DNA of 64,000 nt from Ridgeia piscesae (GCA_025642075.2 JAODUO010000113.1:556501-620500); one strand, 5' to 3'; positions 46,520 to 57,841 are shown, counted from the stretch's first letter. Notes: a model not told the origin generated them from the letters alone. Program-made: numbers and translations.

Positions 46520-49500
46520 CTGAAACACAAGGAAAACAAATTCTTATACTCTACCCCGATTAGACATTGTCCCCAAAAAAGTAATAAAAAATTTCAAAAC
46601 ATTACATTAATTAATATGGACACTAACCACTAAGTCTTATAGAGAACTGTCTGTACTTTATATTGTAAATAAATTTCTTGCTGGTGCGACATAATATTAA
46701 TGAGATATAATGTAGATATTTTACACATTACCAGCAATATGTTTTTCATCACTGACAAAATATGCGATACATATTAAATATCTAACATAGACTATTCTAG
46801 TTCACACTAGTTTAAAAAAAATCTTTTTGCCAACTTATAGAAGGTAACCTTTATAGACATGAATTATACGCATGCATGCACACAAAACACACAACCAGTT
46901 GTCGTAGCTATATTTACAACATTAGTAGGCTAAAATAAATTTATGTTTACTCATAAAAGATTCTGAGGTTACACATGCTGTTTGGAACACTCAAAATATC
47001 AAACTATTTTATTCCGGCACGTTTGCATTTCCATCTGATCAGTCAAATACCTGCTGCAACAGCAACTGCTCGGGCAGTTCAAGGTCACCCTTTAGCAGGC
47101 AGTTGACCTTCTTAAGTTCGCCCCACGGAACCGGGGTGAGGATGTGGAAGACTTTCTTCTTGGGGTCAATGGCCCGCACAATGCCTAGGAAAAGAGGCTA
47201 CACTGATTAATGCTGTCACATGTGCTCGCTAGGTGGCGGTACCGTCGCACCTGTAACTTGCATTTCCAGCTAGGTGGAGCCACCGTGTTGTTATAAAAAG
47301 TTCCCCCGACAGTAATTAATCAATTATTGGTTAGGCAACTTAATTGGTATCTCCAGCAGAATATACACTTTTTTAAGAATTAAATATTTAAAATTACACA
47401 CAATGATTGTTGCAATACTGGTCAAATTTACACTCATAAATATGACCAGTCGTTAAAAGTCAGAAGAGTTACAGAGAAAGCACGTTTGCAAATATTGAGC
47501 TTAGGTTGAGGAAAAAAGTTTTATTAACAGATGATCTAAAGGTGCTATGGAAATCAGAAAAATGTAGGGATTAACTAAGCTAAATATGTCAGTCGTTGAG
47601 TAGAAAGGGTATGGTTTGTAACAGTAAACAATTTGAATTTTGTTCAATATTCAGCTGGAAGCCAATGGAACTGCCTAAGCAGTGGTAGTAATGGTGAGGT
47701 GCACGTAACACATGAGCTGGTGACTCTACAGGTGTTCACAGACGGTCTCTGTCAACCCTTCTGATCTACACCCTAACGTGTCACCCCAGACTCACCAAAT
47801 CCGACACCCTGGCAGACGGGGTTCTCATAGAAGAACTTGGGATATGTTGGGTCTTTGCTTCGATGCATCTGACAAACGAACACATTCTGAGTAAGAGTAA
47901 ATTAACTGTTGTGCTGCTTTTCACCCTGGAAACAATGAAAGGTGATAATCCTGTAAACATCTGTTACTAAATCTGAATGCTTTTAACCTCTATATTCTTG
48001 AAAACTTTATAATTTGGTTTCAAAGGCTGATTATTTTATTGTAAACTCACGTTATGTTTTTTTGTAATATAAAGTATGTATATAGACCGTATGTATATAT
48101 ATATATATATAAATATATATATATATATTGCATATTCTAACATCTAAGGTTTAATTTGATAACACAAAAGCCATAGTTGTAAATAAAAAATACTATCCAA
48201 CTAACTTGTCAATAAGATCAAATACCATAAAAGGTTAATTAAAATATCTGTTTATAAAAACATCAATCTATTAGTTGACATTAATGTCAAGCGATATAGT
48301 GAGAATTAAACAAAACGAGCTTGAAATGTCACAGTAAAATTTACCATCTTTTCATCAGCAATGCACAACGCAACCACGCTGGCATTGAGCGCATACATCA
48401 CTTGAGAGTTATCCACGACACCGCTGCAGATGTGCACGCCCACTGCAGACCATGGCACTGAGTGCGGCTGCAGCTCAGCCAGGTTCTTTGTTGGGCCCTG
48501 CTCCGATTGCAGCTGGCCAAAATACGTGAGTAACATCAGGTTGCGGAGGTCCTTCGGTCGGTACTTCTCGTGGCCACTAGGGGAAAACATGTCTGACTGT
48601 TTAATCACAACTCAAGAGAACATGAATAAAATAAATTTTATTAATTAATTTTAATTAATTTTATTTCCTGAATATTTAAGATGTTTTTGAAGGCTAATAA
48701 TGCGTAACAACACGAACAATGAAGCCATATTTTCTAGGCAACAGTCATACAGGTGAAAAACAACTTTTATGAATTTTTCTTTAGAAACATAATTTTTTTA
48801 ATTTGTTTATCAGGGTTGATATTATTTGTTGGATTATAATCAGATGACACGGTTTCCAGGCGACCAATGATGACGTTTTTGTCCCAAACAACACAAATTT
48901 ATTTTGTCAATTGATGACCTCAATTTTAAACGTCACACTGGGTTTATGGTAACTGCGGGAAGTACTAGAATAAAAATAAAAACTTACTCAAGACTTGCAC
49001 TGACAGGCGATTTCAGGATGACCAACTGATGTGCTGTCTTGTTGGCGGACCTTTTAACCTAACAAACATGAATAACCATAAACTATTCTTAACCAAACTT
49101 TAATATTTGTTTGTGTAAAAAGCAATATATTTATTGCATAAAATTATAAAATGCATTGACTTATTGCACAGAACTAGGTTTGACCAACATAAACATCCTA
49201 TGTCTGGTTTATTTTCATGCAATATAGAAATATCAATACAGGTCAAGTTTTTTAAACATGCCGAAAATTGAAACATGCCAATGTAAAATATGCATAAAAA
49301 TCAAATGACGCAACATGTTATCATGCATTTAACTAAACAACATTACCATCAACACAGAATTTATAAAAAAAAGTTTAACTGACTTTCAGCTTATTGTTGT
49401 AAACAAAATGTAGTTTTGAGCAAACATTATACCATTATTTAAAAAAGGTTCGAGAAAAAAGTCAGAGAACTATAGACCAGTGAGTTTAACATCGGTGATT

Positions 49501-52500
49501 TGCAAACTATTAGAAAGACTAATTAAAGATCACCTGGTTGATTTTCTTGTTAAAAATACATTGATAAACCCATCTCAACATGGGTTTTTAAAAGCGAGGT
49601 CATGCTTAACAAATATGTTAAGTTTTTTGGAAGATGTCACAAAGTGGCTAGATGAGGGATCACCAGTAGATATAATCTACTTAGATTTAAAAAAGCCTTT
49701 GACAAAGTGCCACACCAAAGACTACTACTTAAACTAAAGGCCCATGGCATAGGAAATGGAATGATCAACTGGATAGAAAAATGGCTTATTGGTAGAAGAC
49801 AAAGAGTAGTAGTTGATGGGGAGGTTTCAAACTGGAAAGCGGTTTTGAGTGGAGTACCGCAGGGATCAGTACTGGGACCTATTTTATTCTTAATATATAT
49901 CAATGATTTGGATGATGACATAACAAGCAAGGTGTTGAAGTTTGCGGACTACACAAAAGTGTTTAGGAAAATTAAAAGTGATGCAGATAGACAGCATTTA
50001 CAAGATGATCTTAATAAGTTGATAGAATGGTCTGAGAAGTGGCAAATGCTGTTTAATTTTGGAAAGTGTAAGTGCCTTCACACAGGACATGGGAATGAAG
50101 ATGCACAATATACAATGGGTGATACTGTACTAAATACTACCTTAAAGGAAAAGGACTTAGGGTTAACTATTAGTGCTGACATGAAGGTATCAGAGCAGTG
50201 TGGAATTGCAGCAGCGAAGGGAAACCAAATTCTTGGATTAATTAGGCGAAATATAGTGTACAAAGAAAAAGAACTAATAATACCGCTGTATAAAACAATA
50301 GTTAGGCCTCACTTAGAATATTGTATACAAGCATGGAGGCCATATCGCAAGAAGGATATTGATATGCTAGAAAGAGTACAAAGGAGAGCAACCAAAATGA
50401 TACCAAAACTCAGGAATATTAGTTATGAAATGCGTCTAAAAGAATGTGGTTTAACAACACTAGAAACCAGAAGACTGAGAGGAGATCAGATTGAGGTGTT
50501 TAAAATATTGAATGGGTATGAAAATATTGACAGAAATATTTTTTTCACAGTCAGAAGGAAGAGAGAAGGACTAGAGGACATGGAGTTACATTAGCAAAGA
50601 AGTAGTGTAGACTAGATATTAGAAAATTTTCATTTTCACAAAGAACAGTAAACGAATGGAACAGATTATCAGCTGATTGTGTATGTGCTAGTAGTGTTAA
50701 TATATTTAAAAATAAAATCGACATATACCTAAGACGGGCGGGGTATACTTAGATAGAGAGGTTGGACTCTCGATAAGCCAAATGGCTTCCTGGTCCACCT
50801 GCCATCTAAAGTTGAATCTCTAGGTGGCAATCTTGTTAAATCTTGTTAAATCTAGTTGATTCAATTCTCCATAATGCAACATAGAACAATTCTGCAGCAG
50901 TTTGTAGGTAAACCACCAAAGAACCGAAGCAGTGTCGAGTGTTTATTGTGATCAACCTACTGGACTATTTGACCATCTGATGCCTCGGTCATTGTCCAGG
51001 AATTCTCTGGTGAGTGTGGGAAAGTTCTTTGCCTGGCGGTCACTGTTTATCTGAATAATGAGCTCGGGCCGAACCATTCTCACGGTCTCCACCATCAGTG
51101 CAATACCCAAACCTATATAACACACAATAACACATTATTTTATTTCTGATGCTATACTATTTAGACAGACACAAATTGGAAACTAAAGCCTGTTTAGTTT
51201 TCAAGTACAGGTCAGTATATCCCATTATGTGATTACTTATTATACAGTAAAAATTAATACATGATTGACCTGTCTGTCCATCACATGATCATTGTTAGCA
51301 ATTATTTGGCTGAAATTCTGGTCCCAAAAGTGTTTCTTTATGATAAAACACAAGGCAAAGCTTTTAAAATGACAACTCTTGGCAGGGAAGGTTTACTTCT
51401 GTGGTGCAATGCAATGCAGCAATACTAACATAATTATGGTCGTTGTCGACACTGTTGCGAAATGCAAAGCTTGATGGAGATCTCATACGTAACTCTGATT
51501 GTAACAGACAAACTGCAGAATGACAGATCCTTCAATTATCTGCCATTCTGCAAAATGTTTCAATGATAAATCTGTGTTAAGATACCAACAATGAGGCTTC
51601 ATTCCCGCAACGTAACTTATATATGACTTATAAATGATCAAAGATGGCTTTTTAAATTGCAAACAACCTAACTACCAAGGCAAATAGGACACTGAGATGT
51701 AGCAGGTTTGAGTTTTATGTGAACTAAATCAAGTTGAAATGGGAGGGACATAAACACTATCACTCCCTTTGAAACCGACACAGCAAACGCCAAAACTCCA
51801 ATAGACTATTACATGTCACTATTAAACAGAAACATAAACATGAGCTATTTACCCTTGTTCCAGCCCATCGTATTGACCACGAGTGGAGGCTTGCTGTCCA
51901 TACGGATGTAGCTCTCGTAGGCGTACTGCAGACAACGCAGATAATCCATCGGCTGGGCACCTGGCGACAGGCCTCCGAAGTAGCTCCACCTGGTGGCAAA
52001 CATGTGCACCATGTGAAATACATCACTGCTATCGTTCTCACACCTTACATGTCTAGTCACGGGGTAACAAGACCAGGAGTGGTTTGGCTACAGTTACAAA
52101 CTAACTGAACAAAATCTGCCACTAAACAGGATTTGTTAATTTTAAGGGGCTTTTGTAAGATGCAGAGTGCTTTGGAAACAGTATTTCTGTGATATGGTGG
52201 GAAAATTGTGCCAAAGGCACATCACACCCTGAACTATCAGGGAATCAACTCTAAGCAGCACAAAACAAAACATTTTATCACAAAATAAGCTGTGATGAGA
52301 ATAAATACAATCATTTACCATCATTACTGGCATGAGAGGAGAGGAGAGGAGAGGAGAGGAGAGGAGAGGAGAGGAGAGGAGAGGAGAGAGAGGAGAGGAG
52401 AGGAGAGGAGAGGAGAGGAGAGGAGAGGAGAGGAGAGGAGAGGAGAGGAGAGGGGAGAGGAGAGGGAGAGGGAGAGGAGAGGAGAGGGAGAGGGGAGAGG

Positions 52501-52862
52501 GGAGAGGAGAGGAGAGGGGAGAGGGGAGAGGGAGAGGGGAGAGGAGGAGAGGAGAGAGGGAGAGGGGAGAGGGAGAGGGGAGAGGGAGAGGAGGGGAGAG
52601 GAGAGGAGGGAGAGGAGAGGAGGAGAGGAGGAGAGGAGGGAGAGAGAGGGAGAGGAGAGAGGGAGAGAGAGGGGAGAGAGAGGGAGAGAGGGAGGGAGAG
52701 GAGAGAGAGGGAGAGAGAGGAGAGGGGGAGAGGAGGAGAGAGGAGGAGAGGAGGGAGAGAGAGGAGAGAGAGAGAGAGGAGAGAGGGGAGAGAGGAGAGG
52801 GAGAGAGAGAGAGAGGGAGAGAGAGGAGGAGAGGAGAAGAGAGAGAGAGGAGAGAGAGAGAG

Positions 52863-52950
<88 letters not shown>

Positions 52951-55900
52951 GCATACCTGCGTGGCTTCCTCTGGTGTGTGAAAGGGGGACCTGCCAAAAT
53001 AACAACATGACAATCATTTGCCTGATATACTTATACCTTCATATACATTAGCCTTCTAATGATAACATTTTACTAAGCTCACATTCACAGAAGAAATGGT
53101 TTTCTTAACTCACACGCATGTATAGTAGAAGAAACTGTCCTGAAATGTTAGATAGATCGTTCAATGCATCGCTGTGTTAGCACAAGCAGAGCTTCATGCA
53201 GAGATTTGGACGGGTAGAACCCATTGTGCTTGGATAGAAATATCAGTGGCCGGGTGGTGGACGGGGGAAAGACAGGTCTTCAAAAATCACAGATATTGTC
53301 AGTTATACGGATATGTAGTTTCTTGAAATGCAGTTGTGGGACAAGTGAATTATTTTTGTACAGACAAGTGAAATGTTTTCTCTACTTGCCCGGGGGACAA
53401 GTAAAAAACTGACAAATTTCAAACCCTGTAAATATATTTTTTATTTAAAACTTGCACACAATAATAATGATAATAATTAGGTAACCTCTGCTTTCTTTCT
53501 TTCCTTAGAAACCAAGCTCAGAGACGCATCAACACAAAAGGGCTGATTGACCTGAGACTGAGTAAACAAATCCAGTTGTCATCAGACTGCCAATAAGTCT
53601 GACATATAAATACTCCAATCACAAGTAACAGTAACGTAATTATACTGAGACAAAAGATTGTCTACAACAATACATGAAACATTGCATTTTCTGTTGACTG
53701 GCTAATAACACTTATAGTTAACCAATTACTTCTTGTAATAATAATATACAAATTAATATAGCGCCTGAATTGACTCAAGATGAAAGGTGATTTACATAGA
53801 GCTGCTTAACTTAAATAAAAATAAAAAACATATATAAATAAATAAATAAATAGTTTAAGAGCAGATTTAGAATAAATAAATAAACATGTCATAAAATATG
53901 AGTGACTAAATCGTATGCCTGTTTGAAGATACACTGTACATAATTATGTAACTAGCAACTGATCTATCTATTTATTTACTTTTGTATTTAGAAATTCTAC
54001 TCTATTTTATTGCTGTATTTACGTTAAATGATTCTTTTAATTAATATATACAGTATTAGAAATTTGGCTTGTCTGTGACAACTGCATCTGCCATCAGATG
54101 AGTGAAATTGTTACTTGTACTTGTAGTAGTTGTACTACAGGTGAAATTGTTACAACAGATACTATACTTGTTGTCCGCGGGACAACTTATGGTGTAGGGC
54201 AGCACTGGTCTTCTCAGATAAACCTACGAAGTCCGGCATGTATTGCATTTGACATGGTTACACTAGCCATCTGTAAATATTGTTAATTACTGTACTTATG
54301 GATATGTAGTGTTTTTAATGTAGTTGTAGGACAAGTGAAATGTTGTAAAGTGAAACTGTTTTTTCTACTTGTCCTTGGGATAAGTAGAAAAAACAGTTTC
54401 AGTTTACAACATTTCACTTGGCCCACAACTACATTTAAAAAAACGACATGAACCCTGAACCTTGAATCCTGTATGTAGTTTTTCATTTTGAACAGGTCTG
54501 AAGATGCAGTGATTGGTCTGATAACAACACAAAAAGAACAAGTACAGTCATGAATCTCGGGAGCGGGGAACTGACCTAGGAGGGGTTGAGTGACGACACA
54601 GAGGGCTGGGCAGCCACTGGGGGTGAACTCTGTCTGCCCCACGTCACACTCCAGGTACGCCACCTTATCACAGCTGCAACAACGCACGGTGAAATGACCT
54701 CGCTGTGGTAACAGTAGACTATCAAGTGACCAGACTGCATATTATAAACACAAGAAAATGTAAGGGAAACTGTATGTATATATTTATATACTTAGATGTT
54801 GCATGTTTGTAGCCTCTTTCGTTATACAGTAAATAGAGTGTTAGTTTATAGAGTACATGTAGAACTGTATATGGAAACAGTGACGAGTTCCACGTCAACA
54901 TTTTAATTCAATGACACTGGTACAAATGGAGCATTACCATCATTATATATTACTTACCCGCAGAGTGTAAACCATAATGTATGTAAGACAAATTTTGCAT
55001 CATCGTTTTAATCCAATGACACAGTAAAAATGGACCTGTATTATTATAATAATAACAACTGTATTATTAGTTACATATTATTATTTATCTGTACACCCAA
55101 AGTTACACCTGTCACGATGACAGCCAAAACAGTCTAAAGTACAACTCACCAGTTGAGCACTGAGTTGATGATGTAGCGGGTCAGTGTTGACTTTCCCACG
55201 TTCTTACCCCCACATACGACCACCACCGGGGCGCCTCCTGCACACCGACACAACAGGGTGACCCACAGGGTGACACAACTCACGGCAAGTCACCAGACAC
55301 AAAACAACAACCACAATGAATTCATCCACATTTTGGTTAATTATCACTTGTGATACAAAATATTGTCAAATCTGGGCTAACTAAAAAGTTTGCTACACAA
55401 CTACATATTTGACATATACAGTGATCAGCATTTGTAACACACTTTGTAGGGATTTTACATTCATAGATCCACTTGAAATAACAAAAGAAAAGAATCACAA
55501 GATAGAAGCAGCTGCAGCTATATTAAGACTAAACGTGAACGAGGATAATTTGTAATGAAGATCATGAGAATCGACAGCAGGAACGACACCAGGAACGACA
55601 GCAGGAACGACAGCACAATTACAGTGTTTCCCCTGAATAAAACAACGGGTGAGGTGGTAGGATGGGCTGAGCAAGTACTGAAGGCACATGGCAATTTTGG
55701 CATGTTTTGAGCGAGGTGGCTTAGAAAAAGAGCAGGGAACACATTGCAATTATATTGCATGGTTCTAGAGGACGTGGAGTCTTTCACACCTAGGAAGTGT
55801 AGTGGACACAAATGGAGGAACAGACTGTGACGTCAGAGCTAGGAGTCCTACGATAGGGTATGCAAAGGCAGTTTAGGAGCCCTCGCAAAGATGGGGGTGG

Positions 55901-57832
55901 ATGGAGGTCAAAACAGATTGTGTATAAACTGTACCATGCAACATTTATACAACACGAATATGCCTGTGATGCTGTTGAATGACGGAGCTAAACTTAATCC
56001 CTGAATATGCTAATAACAAGATAAAGTTCTGTTGTTATTCTGATCCTTGGAAGCTCACAGGTGCATCAAGACAATAATCCCAGAGTTGATAAATATTCAT
56101 GTTCTCAACACCTGGATTGATACGTGAGGGAGCTATGGTGGATAGCAAGTTTATATACATACCTTTTGTCACCTCATCGCAATACTGGCGCACTGCACGT
56201 GTGTAGTCCTCGTCATACCTCATATGCAACTCTTGCACATCTCTCCCCAGTATTGCGAGATCCAGTGCTCCGACTTGAGTCGCGGTTGACTGATCACTAG
56301 ACCCTCTGAAGAGCTGAGTAAACGGCTTGATGCCCGCCACATATCGGCACATGCGACAGTCCAACCTACTGAACACCAACACAACACTGGTGACATCGAC
56401 TACGCCGAGGATGCGCTCAACTGTGACCCTCTCTTCGTTGCCGAGTGACGCCCTGATGGTTTCACGATAGTCGCCAGATGGCGCCTGTAGCTGCACGGTG
56501 CCGACCGCCAGCAGACTGCTGCAGTCGGGGGAGTAGACGGGGTGGGGGATATCACCGGGCTTGATGAGAAACCCTTGGATGGCAACGTGGCCCTGTAGAC
56601 TGCGCACGTATGCCTTGCCTCTGAGGAAGATCTCTTGTGGGTGACTCAGCACCACGACCCATTCATCGGGGTTGCCTAGTGGAAATATGCTGCAAAACGC
56701 CAAAGTTGATGTGGTTAGACTGTGGACACTGGACGACAATCTACATACATACAATCTTATAGCAATTTAACACCATTGCATTAACTGTGTGAACAGTTAG
56801 ACTAGATTGTGTGTACACACACATGCATGCACGCACACATGTCTACCTGGACATTTTGTTTGGACTGGTAAACAAATTATCCTGCACGAAGGCCTGATCA
56901 TAATTGCTCTTGGAACAACAGAATAGCAGGAGAAAAGTATTTTTGCAAACAATTCAGGCAGTGACATCTCAAAACAATTGGTGTGATAACACAAACGCAC
57001 ACAGGCACGCATATACACACCTAAACCCAAAATTATTAATTCCAAATAGGTAAATGTATTACCATAGAGAACTTGTGGACATGGTCATTCCCTGATCTGT
57101 GCCAGTCGATGCCATACCAGCTGGTATGAGTCCACCCACATCCATAGTAGCCAAGAAATCTGGTAGATCATCACTAACTCTTGACGCTGACGGCTGGCTG
57201 CCACAGGAAGTGCTGCCACTCTTTTGGCCTGAACAATGAGGGTATGTCTTCTCTCCAATTACCTCTACAAGCACCTTCTGTGCTGTCTTCGATGCCACTA
57301 ATTTCTCACCAGCGATGACATCACTGCCTTCTGATGACCCTGCATTCGATGCTTTTCTTGCTGTGGTTGCCTTCTTTGAATCACGTGGTCCCTGTCTCTG
57401 TACATTTGCGCCACCGCCCCCAGCTTGCCTGTTGCTGCTTCTTCTTCCCGGTGAACGCTGCATGATCTTAGCAGGACCTGTCTCGGCAGATCCAAACTCC
57501 TCTATCCCCATCACATCCTTCTGAGATCCCTCCTTTGTTTTCCGAGATTGTTTCTTCCCCATGATCAAAACATCGCCACTGTCACTCTCACGAGAAATCG
57601 TCCGCTGTGCGTACGCCGATAACCTTTTTGGTGTCGGTTTATCAAATTCGGACGAATCACGCTTGGAGCTAGATCTCAGCACTGGAGATGTTGTCTGTTC
57701 CTTGACAGGAGAACCATCGGATGATGCATAGCGCTTTCCTGAGCGTGTTGTGACTTCCTTTGCTGATTCATTTTGGACGTCCTGTTCAACGGAGTCAGCA
57801 CTCGTCCCTCGACTTCGCTTTCTACGACCCAT
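46409..57832 (-). CDS. NOL9: Polynucleotide 5'-hydroxyl-kinase NOL9 (Grc3 family), 12 coding exons
   Basis: NOL9 phosphorylates RNA 5'-hydroxyl ends and acts in the nucleolus in ITS2 pre-rRNA processing with the LAS1L endonuclease (family knowledge). Coding exons, minus strand: 57063-57832, 56163-56689, 55150-55237, 54576-54673, 52957-52990, 51853-51989, 50961-51112, 48988-49058, 48345-48576, 47796-47868, 47051-47184, 46409-46519. Every junction is GT-AG and phases chain without error to 2427 nt (808 residues plus stop), somewhat longer than vertebrate NOL9 (about 700). Visible landmarks: a basic Ser-rich N-terminus (1-256), Walker A GGKNVGKS at about 442-449, the YLECDVGQTEFTP block at about 468-480, GPPFTH at about 495, VVNTMGW before the exon 6 end, and a C-terminal HILTPVPWGELKKVNCLL block. 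The start is the only ATG opening this frame and has a splice acceptor 9 nt upstream, implying an untranslated leader exon. All key kinase residues I can judge are intact. Confidence 0.96.
47051..47184 (-). CDS. NOL9: NOL9 exon 11
   Basis: 134 nt encoding GIVRAIDPKKKVFHILTPVP, then WGELKKVNCLLKGDLELPEQ. The YHILTPVP...VNCLL segment is one of the best conserved C-terminal blocks of NOL9. Acceptor CTTTTCCTAG|GCAT, donor CAGCAG|GTATTT. The exon ends in phase 0. Confidence 0.95.
47796..47868 (-). CDS. NOL9: NOL9 exon 10
   Basis: 73 nt encoding MHRSKDPTYPKFFYENPVCQ then GVGF. It aligns with the family block leading into GFG-(I/V)-RAID. Acceptor TTTGTCAG|ATGC, donor GATTTG|GTGAGT. The exon ends in phase 1. 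Confidence 0.9.
48094..48128. repeat. (TA)n microsatellite in NOL9 intron 9
   Basis: About 17 TA units with one interruption, between NOL9 exons 10 and 9. Confidence 0.9.
48345..48576 (-). CDS. NOL9: NOL9 exon 9
   Basis: 232 nt encoding GHEKYRPKDLRNLMLLTYFG, then the QPHSVPWSAV block and the VMYALNASVVALC block, which matches the 'YAVNAS.VGLC' region of NOL9. Acceptor TTTTCCCCTAG|TGGC, donor AAGATG|GTAAAT. The exon ends in phase 0. Confidence 0.93.
48988..49058 (-). CDS. NOL9: NOL9 exon 8
   Basis: 71 nt encoding VKRSANKTAHQLVILKSPVS then ASL. Acceptor TTTGTTAG|GTTA, donor CTTGA|GTAAGT. It sits in the variable region of the family, so it is identified mainly by frame continuity and splice signals. 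Intron 7 before it contains the antisense LINE. Confidence 0.8.
49424..50855 (+). mobile_element. 5'-truncated CR1-like non-LTR retrotransposon, inactive
   Basis: Lies in NOL9 intron 7, antisense to the gene. Reverse-transcriptase blocks in order: KKSENYRPVSLTSV (about 49459), QHGF, a palm block around 49680, SGVPQGSVLGPILF at about 49848, the catalytic box at 49941-49952, LIEWSEKWQM, and the C-terminal YKTIVRPHLEY, RVQRRATKMI and FSQRTVNEWN. Breaks: a one-base deletion in the A-run at 49689-49694 shifts the frame inside the palm; the catalytic FADD box reads FADY, losing an aspartate; a second shift and a TAG at 50603 interrupt the tail. The 5' end, with the endonuclease, is missing. The 3' end carries a short direct repeat (CTTGTTAAAT twice), as CR1/L2-type elements often do. 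Clade assignment is by eye. Confidence 0.88.
50961..51112 (-). CDS. NOL9: NOL9 exon 7
   Basis: 152 nt encoding GLGIALMVETVRMVRPELII, then QINSDRQAKNFPTLTREFLD and NDRGIRWSNSP. This corresponds to the helix after the NTMGW motif and the start of the variable insert in NOL9. I chose the donor GTAGGT after AGTCCA because it alone keeps phase 0 with exon 8. The exact donor is less certain than the others. Confidence 0.85.
51853..51989 (-). CDS. NOL9: NOL9 exon 6
   Basis: 137 nt encoding WSYFGGLSPGAQPMDYLRCL onward and ending PPLVVNTMGWNKG. The (I/V)VNTMGW motif is a hallmark of the Grc3/Clp1 kinase core. Acceptor GCCACCAG|GTGG, donor AACAAGG|GTAAAT. The exon ends in phase 1. Confidence 0.95.
52334..52949. 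repeat. 616-bp GA/GAGGA microsatellite in NOL9 intron 5
   Basis: Pure purine on the plus strand with no C or T in 616 bp: (GAGGA)n at the left, mixed GAGAGG in the middle, (GA)n at the right. The NOL9 transcript reads it as a long CU tract starting 7 nt after the donor of the 34-nt exon. Long open frames in it (SLSLSL, EERRGE) are artefacts. Confidence 0.97.
52957..52990 (-). CDS. NOL9: NOL9 exon 5, 34-nt microexon
   Basis: Only 34 nt, encoding GPPFTHQRKPR across its junctions; GPPFTH is a family signature directly after the LLG of exon 4. Acceptor TTTTGGCAG|GTCC, donor CACGCAG|GTATGC. The phases on both sides (1 in, 2 out) require this exon, since skipping it would shift the frame. The donor lies 7 nt from a 616-bp GA/CT microsatellite. 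Confidence 0.92.
53812..53885. repeat. (AAAT)n-rich stretch in NOL9 intron 4
   Basis: AATAAATAAATAAATAG and similar runs. It follows a short piece (ATATAGCGCC...) that resembles a SINE end. Confidence 0.6.
54311..54443. repeat. Long hairpin (inverted repeat, arms about 64 bp, minimal loop) in NOL9 intron 4
   Basis: The left arm (TTTAATGTAGTTGTAGGACA...TTTTTTCTACTTGTCC) is almost exactly the reverse complement of the right arm (GATAAGTAGAAAAAACAG...CCACAACTACATTTAAA). Only a few mismatches. The transcript would fold into a near-continuous duplex. Confidence 0.9.
54576..54673 (-). CDS. NOL9: NOL9 exon 4 (Walker B-like region)
   Basis: 98 nt. Translation CDKVAYLECDVGQTEFTPSG, then CPALCVVTQPLLG. 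The hydrophobic strand ending ECD-x-GQTE is the NOL9 Walker B-like block and is intact. Acceptor TTGTTGCAG|CTGTG, donor CTCCTAG|GTCAGT. The exon ends in phase 1, so the final Gly is completed by exon 5. Confidence 0.95.
55150..55237 (-). CDS. NOL9: NOL9 exon 3 (Walker A / P-loop)
   Basis: 88 nt carrying the ATP-binding P-loop. The translation reads GGAPVVVVCGG then KNVGKSTLTRYIINSVLN, a Grc3/NOL9-specific P-loop (GGKNVGKS). Acceptor GTGTGCAG|GAGG, donor AACTG|GTGAGT. The exon ends in phase 2. Confidence 0.96.
56163..56689 (-). CDS. NOL9: NOL9 exon 2 (N-terminal domain)
   Basis: 527 nt. It encodes the beta-rich N-terminal domain that precedes the kinase in Grc3/Clp1-type proteins: NPDEWVVVLSHPQEIFLRGK, then a region running through GHVAIQGFLI, and a helical linker ending YCDEVTKG. 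The acceptor is TTTTGCAG|CATA and the donor AAAAG|GTATGT. The exon ends in phase 1. Confidence 0.93.
57063..57832 (-). CDS. NOL9: NOL9 exon 1 (first coding exon)
   Basis: Encodes residues 1-256 plus two bases. The N-terminus begins MGRRKRSRG, a likely nuclear or nucleolar localisation signal, and continues as a low-complexity Ser/Lys/Arg/Gly-rich tail with KKQSRKTKEG and a GGGG run. This is the least conserved part of the family and accounts for most of the extra length. The donor reads CTATG|GTAATA. Phase 2, completed by the first base of exon 2 to give Cys. Confidence 0.9.
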
Positions 57833-57841
57833 CAGTGAGAT
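57833..57841 (-). other. NOL9: NOL9 5'UTR, 3' end of leader exon
   Basis: A clean acceptor (TTATCTTTCAG) ends at 57842, leaving only 9 untranslated nt before the ATG. The rest of the 5'UTR must therefore lie in one or more upstream exons, at higher coordinates. I could not locate them. Confidence 0.6.

Noticed and set aside
52292..53051. Open frames of 228-291 codons through the GA/CT tract on both strands
   Set aside because: Low-complexity (SLSLS, EERRGE) products of a microsatellite inside a NOL9 intron; open in several frames at once.
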